Below, piece after piece: positions 18,455 through 26,983 of a stretch of DNA of 45,449 nt; position 1 is the stretch's first letter; the number at the start of each line of letters is the position of its first letter. The notes below the pieces were generated by a model, which was given only the letters and a program-made list of their open reading frames with translations, made no database searches and was not told the DNA's origin. Source of the DNA: Bacteroidaceae bacterium (GTDB lineage: Bacteria > Bacteroidota > Bacteroidia > Bacteroidales > Bacteroidaceae); the NCBI GenBank assembly GCA_021443415.1, contig JABUTZ010000009.1:1977-47425 (forward strand), in the 5' to 3' direction. Both the position numbers and the translations under genes were made by a program.

Positions 18455-19445
18455 ATTCTTCGAATTCGTCGTTCTTGAGCGTGAGCTGTTTCTTGCCCGT
18501 CTTCTTCGTGCCGCCCATCATCTCCTTGAGGCTCTCCACGTCGGCGTGCAGTTCGAGGAGCATCTTGAAGATGATCTCGCGCTCCACGTCGTAGTTGTGG
18601 CTGTCGCGCTCCGTCGCCGACGACATGAGGCTGTGGCCGCCGCCGTCCACGAGCATCTCGGGCAGCAGTCGCTCGATGGTCGCCTTGGTCACCTGGCGGT
18701 TGCCCACGATGCTGATGGACAGGTTCTCGGCTATGTTGCGCAGCTGGCGTATGTTGCCCGGCCACGAGTAGCGCATGAACACCTCGCGTGCGTCGGCGGC
18801 GAGGGTCACAGGCTCGTCCATCTGGTATTTCTCCGCCGTCTGCATGGCGAAGTGCTTGAACAGCAGGGGGATGTCCTCGCCCCGCTCGCGCAGGGCCGGC
18901 ATAGCGATGGGCATCACGTTGAGGCGGTAGTAGAGGTCCTGGCGGAAATGGCCCGTGGCGATGGCTCGCTGCATGTTGACGTTGGTCGCCGCCACAATGC
19001 GCACGTTGGTCTTGCGCACCTCGCTGCTGCCCACGCGCATGTACTCGCCCGTCTCCAGCACACGGAGCAGGCGCGCCTGCGTGCTCATCGGCAGTTCGCC
19101 CACCTCGTCGAGGAAGAGCGTGCCGCCGTTCGCCGCACCGAAATATCCGTCGTGCTCGCCGATGGCGCCCGTGAACGACCCCTTCTCGTGTCCGAACAGC
19201 TCGCTGTCGATGGTGCCTTCGGGGATGGAGCCGCAGTTGACGGCTATGTATTTCTTGCTCTTGCGGGCGGAGTTCTCGTGGATGATGCGCGGTATGACCT
19301 CCTTGCCCACGCCGCTCTCGCCGACGATGAGCACCGACATGTCGGTCGGAGCCACCCTGACGGCGGACTCGATGGCGCGGTTGAGCGCCTCGCACTCGCC
19401 CACGACCATGTACTTCTTCTTTATGTTCTGCAAGGAGACTGCCAT
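18441..19445 (-). CDS. Sigma54-interacting AAA+ transcriptional activator
   Basis: GESGVGKEV Walker A, ELFGHEKGSFTGA, GGTLFLDEVGELP, WPGNIRQLRN. Confidence 0.92.
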   Translation of the reverse strand: MAVSLQNIKKKYMVVGECEALNRAIESAVRVAPTDMSVLIVGESGVGKEVIPRIIHENSARKSKKYIAVNCGSIPEGTIDSELFGHEKGSFTGAIGEHDGYFGAANGGTLFLDEVGELPMSTQARLLRVLETGEYMRVGSSEVRKTNVRIVAATNVNMQRAIATGHFRQDLYYRLNVMPIAMPALRERGEDIPLLFKHFAMQTAEKYQMDEPVTLAADAREVFMRYSWPGNIRQLRNIAENLSISIVGNRQVTKATIERLLPEMLVDGGGHSLMSSATERDSHNYDVEREIIFKMLLELHADVESLKEMMGGTKKTGKKQLTLKNDEFEEYEEQ

Positions 19446-19454
19446 GTCGTTCGC

Positions 19455-20348
19455 TCAAATCTTTATGCCCAGGTCCTTGATGATGGCGGAAATCTGTTCC
19501 ATCGTCGTCAGCCGCGTGGGGACGAGGGGCAGTCGCAGCTGGTTCTCGATCATGCCCATGGCATGGAGCATCGCCTTCACGCCCGCGGGGTTGCCGTCGA
19601 CGAAGAGCAGTTTGAAGAGTTCGGCGAACTTGTGGTGGATATGTCGCGCTCCGTCGTAGTCGCCGCGTAGGGCGAGCCGTACCATGCGGCTGAACTCGGC
19701 GGGCAGGGCGTTGCCGATGACCGAGATGACACCCACGGCGCCCAGTGTGATGAGGGGGAACGTGATGCCGTCGTCGCCCGAGATGACATCGAAGCCGGCA
19801 GGCTTGTTCTTGATGATGTCGTCCATCTGGGTGATGTTGCCGCTCGCCTCCTTGATGGCTACGATGTTGTCGAAGTCGCGGGCGAGGCGCAGCGTCGTCT
19901 GCGCGTCCATGTTGACGCCCGTGCGGCCCGGCACGTTGTACAGCACCACGGGGATGGGCGACGCCTCGGCGATTGCCTTGAAGTGCTGGTAGAGCCCTTC
20001 CTGCGACGGCTTGTTGTAGTAGGGGCATACGCTCAGCACACCGTCGATGCCGTGCCAGTCCGTCTCGCGCAACTCCTGGCAGATGGCGGCCGTGTTGTTG
20101 CCTCCGCAACCCATCAGCACGGGCACGCGGCCGGCTATCTGGTAGGTCAGCCTCTCCCTCAGCTCATGCTTCTCGTCGGTCGAGAGGGTGGGGGTCTCCG
20201 CCGTCGTGCCCATGATGCACATGAAGTCCACACCGCTGTGCAGCTGGAAGTCGACAAGCCGGCGCAGGGCGTCGAAGTCAATCGCTCCCTGCGCTGTGAA
20301 TGGTGTTATGAGGGCTACGCCCAGTCCCTTGAAGATGTTTCCTCCCAT
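19455..20348 (-). CDS. dapA: 4-hydroxy-tetrahydrodipicolinate synthase
   Basis: GLGVALITPFTAQGAIDFDALRRLVDFQL, GTTAETPTLS, YNVPGRTGVNM, KEASGN. Confidence 0.94.
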   Translation of the reverse strand: MGGNIFKGLGVALITPFTAQGAIDFDALRRLVDFQLHSGVDFMCIMGTTAETPTLSTDEKHELRERLTYQIAGRVPVLMGCGGNNTAAICQELRETDWHGIDGVLSVCPYYNKPSQEGLYQHFKAIAEASPIPVVLYNVPGRTGVNMDAQTTLRLARDFDNIVAIKEASGNITQMDDIIKNKPAGFDVISGDDGITFPLITLGAVGVISVIGNALPAEFSRMVRLALRGDYDGARHIHHKFAELFKLLFVDGNPAGVKAMLHAMGMIENQLRLPLVPTRLTTMEQISAIIKDLGIKI

Positions 20349-20428
20349 GGTGTGAAGTGCTTGCGAAGGCATGTTTGCCGTACAAAGTTACTGCTTTTTT
20401 CCGAATTTCCGCCTCTCTCGCCCCTTTT

Positions 20429-20800
20429 TTATACCTTCATGAAGGCGAAATAGACGGCGAGGACGAGGAGGGCAAACGACACGAGGTGGTTCCAGTGCAG
20501 TTCCTGCCCCTGAAACATCAGTCCCGCGATGATGGTGAACACGGTGAGCGAGATGACCTCCTGGATGACCTTGAGCTGGATGAGGTTGAACGGTCCGCCG
20601 TTGCCCTCAAATCCGATGCGGTTGGCTGGCACCTGGCAGCAGTATTCGAGCAGGGCGATCATCCACGAGAAGAGGATGACACCCACCAAAGGCCAGTGGC
20701 TCGACACTCCCATCTGGTTGAGTTTCAGGTGTCCGTACCACGCCAGGGTCATGAACACGTTGCTCAGCACGAGCAGGGTGATGGTGTAGAAGATTGACAT
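20429..20800 (-). CDS. DUF486/DMT-family small membrane protein
   Basis: Four-TM 123 aa; NVFMTLAWYGHLK...EYCCQVPANRIG. Confidence 0.8.
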   Translation of the reverse strand: MSIFYTITLLVLSNVFMTLAWYGHLKLNQMGVSSHWPLVGVILFSWMIALLEYCCQVPANRIGFEGNGGPFNLIQLKVIQEVISLTVFTIIAGLMFQGQELHWNHLVSFALLVLAVYFAFMKV

Positions 20801-20805
20801 GGCGC

Positions 20806-23148
20806 TCACTTCCGGTTTTCGATGTACTCGTGCATCGCCGCCGCCGCGCGTCGTCCGTCTCCCATGGCGAGGATCACGGTCGCTCCGCCGCGCACGATGT
20901 CACCGCCGGCGAAGATTGCCGGTATGTTCGACTGCATGTTGTCGCCCACGGCGATGGTGTTTTTGCGTCCCAACTCCAGTCCTTCGACCGAATTGGGCAC
21001 GAGCGGGTTGGGCGACACGCCCACCGCCACGATGGCCTGGTCGATGTCCAGTGTCTCTATCTGTCCCTCGACAGGCACGGGCGAGCGTCGTCCCGAAGCG
21101 TCGGGCTCGCCCAGCTCCATCACCTGGAGGCGCACCTGCTGCAGGTTGCCCTTCTCGTCGGCTATGTACTCGATGGGGTTGTGGAGGGTGAGGAATTCGA
21201 TGCCCTCCTCCTTGGCGTGCTTCACCTCCTCGATGCGTGCGGGCATCTCCGCCTCCGAACGGCGATAGACGATCCACACCTTCTCGGCGCCCAGTCGCTT
21301 GGCTGTGCGGCACGAGTCCATGGCTGTGTTGCCACCGCCCACCACCATCACGCGCTTGGCGAAGGTAATCGGAGTGTCGCTCTCGGGGTTCGACGCGTCC
21401 ATGAGGTTGACGCGGGTGAGGTACTCGTTCGACGACATCACGCCCACCGAGTTCTCGCCGGGGATACCCATGAAGTTGGGCAGTCCGGCTCCCGAACCGA
21501 TGAAGATGGCCTTGTAGCCTTCCTCCTCCAACTGCTTGATGGTTATCGTCTTGCCCACGATGCAGTCCTTGACAAAGCGCACGCCTATCTTCTCGAGGTT
21601 GGCTATCTCGACGTCTACGATGGCGTTGGGCAGACGGAACTCGGGGATGCCGTATTTCAGCACACCGCCTATCTCGTGGAGTGCCTCGAAGACGGTCACC
21701 TCGTAGCCCATCTTCGCCATGTCGCCAGCGCATGACAGTCCCGCGGGGCCCGAACCGACCACCGCCACCTTGATGCCGTTCCCTGCCGCGCACTCGGGCA
21801 GGGCCATCTGTCCGCTCTCGCGCTCGTAGTCAGCGGCGAAGCGCTCCAGGTAGCCGATGGCCACGGGCTGGTGCTTCATCTTGAGGTGTATGCACTGGCT
21901 CTCGCACTGCTTCTCCTGCGGGCAGACGCGACCGCAGACGGCGGGCAAGGCGGAGGTGGCTTTCAGCACGCGGGCGGCGTCGAGGAAGTGTCCGCGCTCG
22001 ATGCTCTTGACAAACGAGGGTATGTTGATGCCCACGGGGCAGCCCTGCATGCAGGTGGGGTTGGGGCAGTCGAGGCAGCGCTGTGCCTCGCGCCGTGCCT
22101 GCTCGGCGGTCAGTCCCGTGTTCACCTCCTCGGTGCGCGTCGTGGCGCGGTAGACGGGGTCGAGCTCGCGCATCTCGCATCGCTCGATGGCTGTGCGCTC
22201 CTTGGGCTTGATGGCGGCCTGCAACTCCTTGCGCCAGGCGGCGTTGCGGTCGGTGAGCTCGCTGAGCGGAGCGGTTTCCGTCTGTCCGACGGCGCAGGAT
22301 GGGGTGGTGCAAGCGGTCTTCTCCGCCTCTGTCTCCACATGCGCCCTCACCTCGGCTGTCTCCACCGACTTGAAGGCGCCCATGCGCTTGAACATCTCGT
22401 CGAAATCGACCTGATGGCCGTCGAACTCGGGACCGTCGACGCACACGAACCTCCTCTTGCCTCCCACCGTGATGCGGCAGGCACCGCACATGCCCGTACC
22501 ATCGACCATGATGGTGTTGAGCGACACGACGGTGGGCACGTCATATTTCTTTGTCAGCAGACAGCAGAACTTCATCATGATGGCGGGGCCGATGGCGAAG
22601 CACTTGTCCACGCGCTCGCGCTGGATGACCTGCTCGATGCCCACGGTCACCACGCCCTTCTGGCCGTACGAACCGTCGTCGGTCATGATGATGACCTCGT
22701 CGCTGTGGCGGCGCACCTCGTCCTCGAGGATAATCAGTTCCTTCGTCCTGCCGGCGAGCACAGACACAACTTTGTTGCCAGCCGCCTTCAGAGCCTTGAT
22801 GATGGGCAGCATGGGAGCCACGCCCACACCGCCTCCGGCACACACGACGGTGCCGAAATTCTCGATATGGGTGGCTTGTCCGAGCGGACCCACCACGTCG
22901 GTGATGTATTCGCCCTCGTTCAGGGCGCAGAGTTTCATCGACGAGCGGCCGACAGCCTGCACGACGAGTGTGATTGTGCCTGCCGCGGTGTCGGCGTCGG
23001 CTATGGTCAGCGGCATGCGTTCGCCCTTGTCGCCCACGCGCACGATCACGAAGTGACCTGCCTTGCGAGAGCGTGCAATCAGCGGTGCCTCCACGGTCAG
23101 CTTGTACACCTTCTCGCTGAACTGCTCCTTCTTTACTATCTTGTTCAT
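20806..23148 (-). CDS. Fused NfnA/PyrK-like FAD/NAD-binding subunit + NfnB/GltA-like NADPH-dependent glutamate synthase (sulfide dehydrogenase type)
   Basis: 780 aa; CAGGGVGVAP and CGACRITVGG...CVDGPEF 2Fe-2S N-terminal half; CLDCPNPTCMQGCPVGINIP, VAVVGSGPAGLSCAG C-terminal half. Confidence 0.9.
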   Translation of the reverse strand: MNKIVKKEQFSEKVYKLTVEAPLIARSRKAGHFVIVRVGDKGERMPLTIADADTAAGTITLVVQAVGRSSMKLCALNEGEYITDVVGPLGQATHIENFGTVVCAGGGVGVAPMLPIIKALKAAGNKVVSVLAGRTKELIILEDEVRRHSDEVIIMTDDGSYGQKGVVTVGIEQVIQRERVDKCFAIGPAIMMKFCCLLTKKYDVPTVVSLNTIMVDGTGMCGACRITVGGKRRFVCVDGPEFDGHQVDFDEMFKRMGAFKSVETAEVRAHVETEAEKTACTTPSCAVGQTETAPLSELTDRNAAWRKELQAAIKPKERTAIERCEMRELDPVYRATTRTEEVNTGLTAEQARREAQRCLDCPNPTCMQGCPVGINIPSFVKSIERGHFLDAARVLKATSALPAVCGRVCPQEKQCESQCIHLKMKHQPVAIGYLERFAADYERESGQMALPECAAGNGIKVAVVGSGPAGLSCAGDMAKMGYEVTVFEALHEIGGVLKYGIPEFRLPNAIVDVEIANLEKIGVRFVKDCIVGKTITIKQLEEEGYKAIFIGSGAGLPNFMGIPGENSVGVMSSNEYLTRVNLMDASNPESDTPITFAKRVMVVGGGNTAMDSCRTAKRLGAEKVWIVYRRSEAEMPARIEEVKHAKEEGIEFLTLHNPIEYIADEKGNLQQVRLQVMELGEPDASGRRSPVPVEGQIETLDIDQAIVAVGVSPNPLVPNSVEGLELGRKNTIAVGDNMQSNIPAIFAGGDIVRGGATVILAMGDGRRAAAAMHEYIENRK

Positions 23149-23157
23149 TTTTTTTTA

Positions 23158-23335
23158 CTGGAGTAATGCGCCTACGGCGCTGGGAGTTAATGAATTGGAG
23201 TTATGCCTGCCTGCGGCAGGCTGGGAGTTAACGGAATGGCTGCTCAACTGCCTCCACGAGCGCAGTGAGTTAACTCCACGAGCGTAGCGAGTTAACTCCC
23301 ACGAGCGTAGCGAGTTAACTTCCGTTAACTCCTTT
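23158..23335. repeat. Cluster of hairpin repeats in a shared TTAACTCC scaffold
   Basis: GGAGTAATGCGCCTACGGCGCTGGGAGTTAA; GGAGTTATGCCTGCCTGCGGCAGGCTGGGAGTTAA; three CACGAGCGyAGyGAGTTAACT units. Confidence 0.85.
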
Positions 23336-23336
23336 C

Positions 23337-24656
23337 TTATGAAATCATCTCGCACCCCATGTATGCCACCAGTGCCTTGGGGATGCGTATGCCCTCGGGT
23401 GTCTGGTTGTTCTCGAGCAGGGCCGCCACGATGCGGGGCAGGGCGAGGGCCGAACCGTTGAGCGTGTGGCAGAGAGCCGTCTTGCGGTCCTCGGTGCGAC
23501 GGTAGCGGCACTTGAGGCGGTTGGCCTGGTAGGTGTCGAAGTTTGACACCGAGCTCACCTCCAGCCAGCGCTTCTGCGCCTCGCTGTAGACCTCGAAGTC
23601 GTAGCAGATGGCTGACGTGAAGCTCTGGTCGCCGCCACACAGGCGCAGGATGCGGTAGGGGAGTTCGAGCTTGCGCAGCAGTCCCTCCACGTGCTCGAGC
23701 ATCTCCTTGTGGCTCTCGGCGCTGTGCTCGGGGGTGTCGATGCGCACGATCTCTATCTTCGAGAACTCGTGCAGGCGGTTCAGTCCGCGCACGTCCTTGC
23801 CGTACGAGCCTGCCTCGCGGCGGAAGCACTGCGTGTAGGCGCAGTTCTTGATGGGCAGCTGCTTCTCGTCGAGGATCACGTCGCGGTAGATGTTGGTCAC
23901 GGGCACCTCGGCGGTGGGGATGAGGTAGAGGTCGTCCACCTCGCAGTGGTACATCTGTCCCTCCTTGTCGGGCAGCTGTCCCGTGCCGTAGCCGCTGGCG
24001 GCGTTCACCACCGTGGGCGGCATGATCTCCTCGTAGCCCGAGGCGCGCGCCTCGTCGAGGAAGAAGTTGATGAGCGCTCGCTGCAGGCGCGCTCCCAGTC
24101 CGCGATAGACGGGGAAGCCGGCTCCCGTTATCTTCACGCCCAGGTCAAAGTCGATGAGGTCGTATTTCTTAGCCAGTTCCCAATGGGGCAGCTTGGCTGT
24201 CTCCACGGTCGGGTTGGCGTCCCAGTTGCCCACGGTGTCCTGTCCTTCGACACAGTCCTTGAGGTTCGACTTCACCACCCAGTTGTCCTCGGCGCACCGT
24301 CCCTCGGGCACCTCGTCGTAGGGTATGTTGGGTATCTGGCACAGCTGGCGCGTCAGTTCGGCTTCCGCCTCGTTCAGGGCCTGCTGCATGTTCGCCTGCT
24401 CGGTCTTCAGGGTTGCCACCTGCGCCTTCACGGCCTCGGCCTTCTCCCTGTCGCCTCCCTTCATCAGGGCGCCTATCTCGGCGGCGAGTTTCTTGGCCTC
24501 CGCGAGGCTGTTGTCGAGGGCCGCCTGTGTCTCGCGGCGCTTCTTGTCGGTGGCGAGCACGTTGTCGATAGCCTCCTTCGCGCCCGTGAAGTGTTTCTTC
24601 TCCAGACCGGCCACCACGCGCGCGGTCTGCTCCTTTATGAGTTGTAGTGTAAGCAT
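23337..24656 (-). CDS. serS: Seryl-tRNA synthetase
   Basis: TAEVPVTNIYRD, FRREAGSYGKDVRGLNRLHEF, class II motifs; coiled-coil N-terminus. Confidence 0.97.
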   Translation of the reverse strand: MLTLQLIKEQTARVVAGLEKKHFTGAKEAIDNVLATDKKRRETQAALDNSLAEAKKLAAEIGALMKGGDREKAEAVKAQVATLKTEQANMQQALNEAEAELTRQLCQIPNIPYDEVPEGRCAEDNWVVKSNLKDCVEGQDTVGNWDANPTVETAKLPHWELAKKYDLIDFDLGVKITGAGFPVYRGLGARLQRALINFFLDEARASGYEEIMPPTVVNAASGYGTGQLPDKEGQMYHCEVDDLYLIPTAEVPVTNIYRDVILDEKQLPIKNCAYTQCFRREAGSYGKDVRGLNRLHEFSKIEIVRIDTPEHSAESHKEMLEHVEGLLRKLELPYRILRLCGGDQSFTSAICYDFEVYSEAQKRWLEVSSVSNFDTYQANRLKCRYRRTEDRKTALCHTLNGSALALPRIVAALLENNQTPEGIRIPKALVAYMGCEMIS

Positions 24657-24682
24657 ATATTAAATAAGGTATGAACGAGAAA

Positions 24683-24718
24683 GCGGTTATGCGGTTAATG
24701 TCTTAACCGTATAACCGC
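24683..24718. terminator. 16-bp hairpin between rpmA and serS
   Basis: GCGGTTATGCGGTTAA-TGTC-TTAACCGTATAACCGC, one G/T wobble. Confidence 0.65.
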
Positions 24719-24751
24719 CCTTTCCTTGTGTGTGTTTGTTTCCTGTCCGCC

Positions 24752-25015
24752 TTATGCCTCGGCAATGGGCTCCACGGACACCGTGCTGCGGTCGAGACGA
24801 CCTTTCTTGAAGCATACCGTGCCGTCGATGAGTGCATACAGGGTGTGGTCGCTGCCCATGCCCACGTTCTTGCCGGGGTAGTGAACAGTTCCGCGCTGGC
24901 GAACGATGATGTTGCCGGCGATGCACTTCTGACCACCAAAAATCTTCACGCCCAGTCGCTGGGCTGCTGATTCACGTCCGTTCTTCGAACTACCTACACC
25001 TTTTTTGTGTGCCAT
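24752..25015 (-). CDS. rpmA: 50S ribosomal protein L27
   Basis: [29 protein letters not shown]. Confidence 0.97.
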   Translation of the reverse strand: MAHKKGVGSSKNGRESAAQRLGVKIFGGQKCIAGNIIVRQRGTVHYPGKNVGMGSDHTLYALIDGTVCFKKGRLDRSTVSVEPIAEA

Positions 25016-25036
25016 GATTCAATGTTTTTTTAGTGG

Positions 25037-25354
25037 TTAAGCAATAACTTCCTTTACAGTGATCTCGGTGAACTGCTGGCGATGGCCGTTCAGCTTGCGA
25101 TAGCCCTTGCGGCGCTTCTTGTGGAACACCAGAACCTTGTCACCCTTGACCAGGGGAGAAACAACGTCGCAAACAACCTTTGCGCCTTCAACTGCGGGAG
25201 TACCCACCTTCACTGCGCCGTCGTTGTCCACGAGCAACACTTTCTCAAATTCAACAGTCTGACCGGCCTCGGCGTTCTGGATGTGCTGCACGAACAGCTT
25301 CTTGCCCGCCTCTGCCTTGAACTGCTGACCGTTAATCTCTACGATTGCGTACAT
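25037..25354 (-). CDS. rplU: 50S ribosomal protein L21
   Basis: [25 protein letters not shown]...[26 protein letters not shown]. Confidence 0.97.
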   Translation of the reverse strand: MYAIVEINGQQFKAEAGKKLFVQHIQNAEAGQTVEFEKVLLVDNDGAVKVGTPAVEGAKVVCDVVSPLVKGDKVLVFHKKRRKGYRKLNGHRQQFTEITVKEVIA

Positions 25355-25456
25355 TTTTTGTTTTTGTTATACGTTAAACGGTTTTTTCCGTCAGGCGCCT
25401 GTTCCTCTCTCTTGGCAGGTCTTGTCCGAGCCTGTGCGGACTCTCCAAATCGGTTG

Positions 25457-25464
25457 CAAAATTA
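25457..25464 (-). promoter_or_regulatory. TAnnTTTG -7 box for rplU-rpmA
   Basis: Minus strand TAATTTTG, about 100 nt upstream of the rplU start. Confidence 0.5.
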
Positions 25465-25529
25465 CTGCTTTTTTCCTTCCCCACCAAATCTTTTCCTCTC
25501 TTTTTGCTCCTTATCCCACTTTTTTTTGC

Positions 25530-25537
25530 TAATTTTG
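25530..25537 (+). promoter_or_regulatory. TAnnTTTG -7 box for queC
   Basis: TAATTTTG upstream of the queC start. Confidence 0.5.
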
Positions 25538-25597
25538 CACCACAAACGCAAAAATCACAACCCTCAAACGTGCCGCAGGCACATCAAACCCTTCCCC

Positions 25598-26296
25598 ATG
25601 TCCAACCCCATGAACAAGGAAACCGCCCTCGTGGTCTTCAGCGGCGGACAAGATAGCACCACCTGCCTCTTCTGGGCGATCAAGCACTTCCGGCGCGTTC
25701 AGGCGCTTACCTTCATCTACGGCCAGAAGCATGTCGCCGAGGTGGACATTGCGCGCTCGATAGCCGAGGACGCCGGTGTCGAATGGCACTCGATGGACGT
25801 CAGCTTCATCGGTCGCCTTGGCGCCAACTCGCTCACCGACCTCTCCATCGCCATGGACCAGGAGAAACCCGCCGACGCCCTGCCCAACACATTCGTCCCG
25901 GGGCGCAACCTCTTCTTCATCTCCATCGCCGCCGTCTATGCTCGCGAGCGGGGCATCAACCACCTCGTGACGGGTGTCAGCCAGACCGACTTCAGCGGCT
26001 ATCCCGACTGTCGCGATGCGTTCATCAAGTCCTTGAACGTAACGCTCAATCTCGCTATGGATGAGCAGTTTGTCATCCATACGCCCTTGATGTGGATCGA
26101 CAAGTGCCAGACGTGGCAGATGGCGGACGAACTGGGTGTCTTCGACCTCGTGCGCCAGCAGACACTCACGTGCTACAACGGCATTCCTGGCGATGGTTGC
26201 GGCCACTGTCCCGCCTGCAAGCTGCGCCGCGCTGGATTGGAACAATACTTAACTCAACTTTCGCAAGCTCCAGTTGAGCGGGTTATAAGGTTATAA
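25598..26296 (+). CDS. queC: 7-cyano-7-deazaguanine synthase
   Basis: [20 protein letters not shown]-loop; [31 protein letters not shown] zinc site; start inside ORF 25082..26296. Confidence 0.95.
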   Translation: MSNPMNKETALVVFSGGQDSTTCLFWAIKHFRRVQALTFIYGQKHVAEVDIARSIAEDAGVEWHSMDVSFIGRLGANSLTDLSIAMDQEKPADALPNTFVPGRNLFFISIAAVYARERGINHLVTGVSQTDFSGYPDCRDAFIKSLNVTLNLAMDEQFVIHTPLMWIDKCQTWQMADELGVFDLVRQQTLTCYNGIPGDGCGHCPACKLRRAGLEQYLTQLSQAPVERVIRL

Positions 26297-26400
26297 AGGT
26301 TGATGGTTGTGAGGTTAGTCTTGCTTACCCGTCACAAGTATATTAACCCACAACCCCAAACCCTAAAACCCCTAAACCCCAAAAGTTGAGAGAAGCGAAA
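26251..26400. repeat. Intergenic composite repeat (CTCAACT...AGTTGAG; ACCCCTAAA-like run; AAAAGTTGAG-GAAGCGAAACTTAAAT)
   Basis: Shares both ends with the 5743-5862 region. Confidence 0.75.
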
Positions 26401-26416
26401 CTTAAATTTGAAACGT

Positions 26417-26878
26417 ATGAACAGAGAAAACGAAGGTCTCAAGTCATTGGGACGCAAGACGGAATACAAGCAAGACTACGCCCCCGAGGTCCTCGAGGCG
26501 TTCGACAACAAGCACCCCGACAACGACTACTGGGTGACGTTCAACTGCCCTGAGTTCACCTCCCTGTGCCCCATCACGGGCCAGCCCGACTTCGCCGAGA
26601 TAGTCATCTCCTACCTGCCCGGCAAGCGCATGGTCGAGAGCAAGTCGCTGAAACTCTACCTCTTCTCGTTCCGCAACCACGGCGACTTCCACGAGGACTG
26701 CGTCAACATCATCATGAAGGACCTCATCCGCCTCATGGACCCCAAGTACATCGAGGTGACCGGCCTTTTCACTCCCCGCGGTGGCATTAGCATTCACCCC
26801 TATGCCAACTACGGCCGCCCCGGCACCCCCTACGCCGACCTTGCCGCTCACCGCATGCGCGAGTACAGACCAAGATGA
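26417..26878 (+). CDS. queF: NADPH-dependent 7-cyano-7-deazaguanine reductase
   Basis: [40 protein letters not shown]. Confidence 0.95.
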   Translation: MNRENEGLKSLGRKTEYKQDYAPEVLEAFDNKHPDNDYWVTFNCPEFTSLCPITGQPDFAEIVISYLPGKRMVESKSLKLYLFSFRNHGDFHEDCVNIIMKDLIRLMDPKYIEVTGLFTPRGGISIHPYANYGRPGTPYADLAAHRMREYRPR

Positions 26879-26921
26879 GTAGTGCCGTGTCCCACAAATT
26901 ATCAGTTATGGAAGATTATTC

Positions 26922-26963
26922 CTTTAGTGTGTCCGAGGCAAATTAGTCTCGGATACACTAAAG
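26922..26963. terminator. Hairpin with 16-bp arms between convergent queF and the CHAT operon
   Basis: CTTTAGTGTGTCCGAG-N10-CTCGGATACACTAAAG, one G/T wobble. Confidence 0.8.
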
Positions 26964-26983
26964 TAAACGCTATCGGGGGATTT

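Noticed and set aside
18357-19670. 437-aa plus-strand ORF opposite the sigma54 activator
   Set aside because: Antisense shadow ORF; real gene has Walker and sigma54 motifs on the minus strand.
18451-20109. 552-aa minus-strand ORF overlapping dapA and the activator
   Set aside because: Out-of-frame, Arg/His-rich translation of two well-supported genes.
21871-23166. 431-aa plus-strand ORF opposite the NfnAB-like gene
   Set aside because: Antisense shadow ORF.
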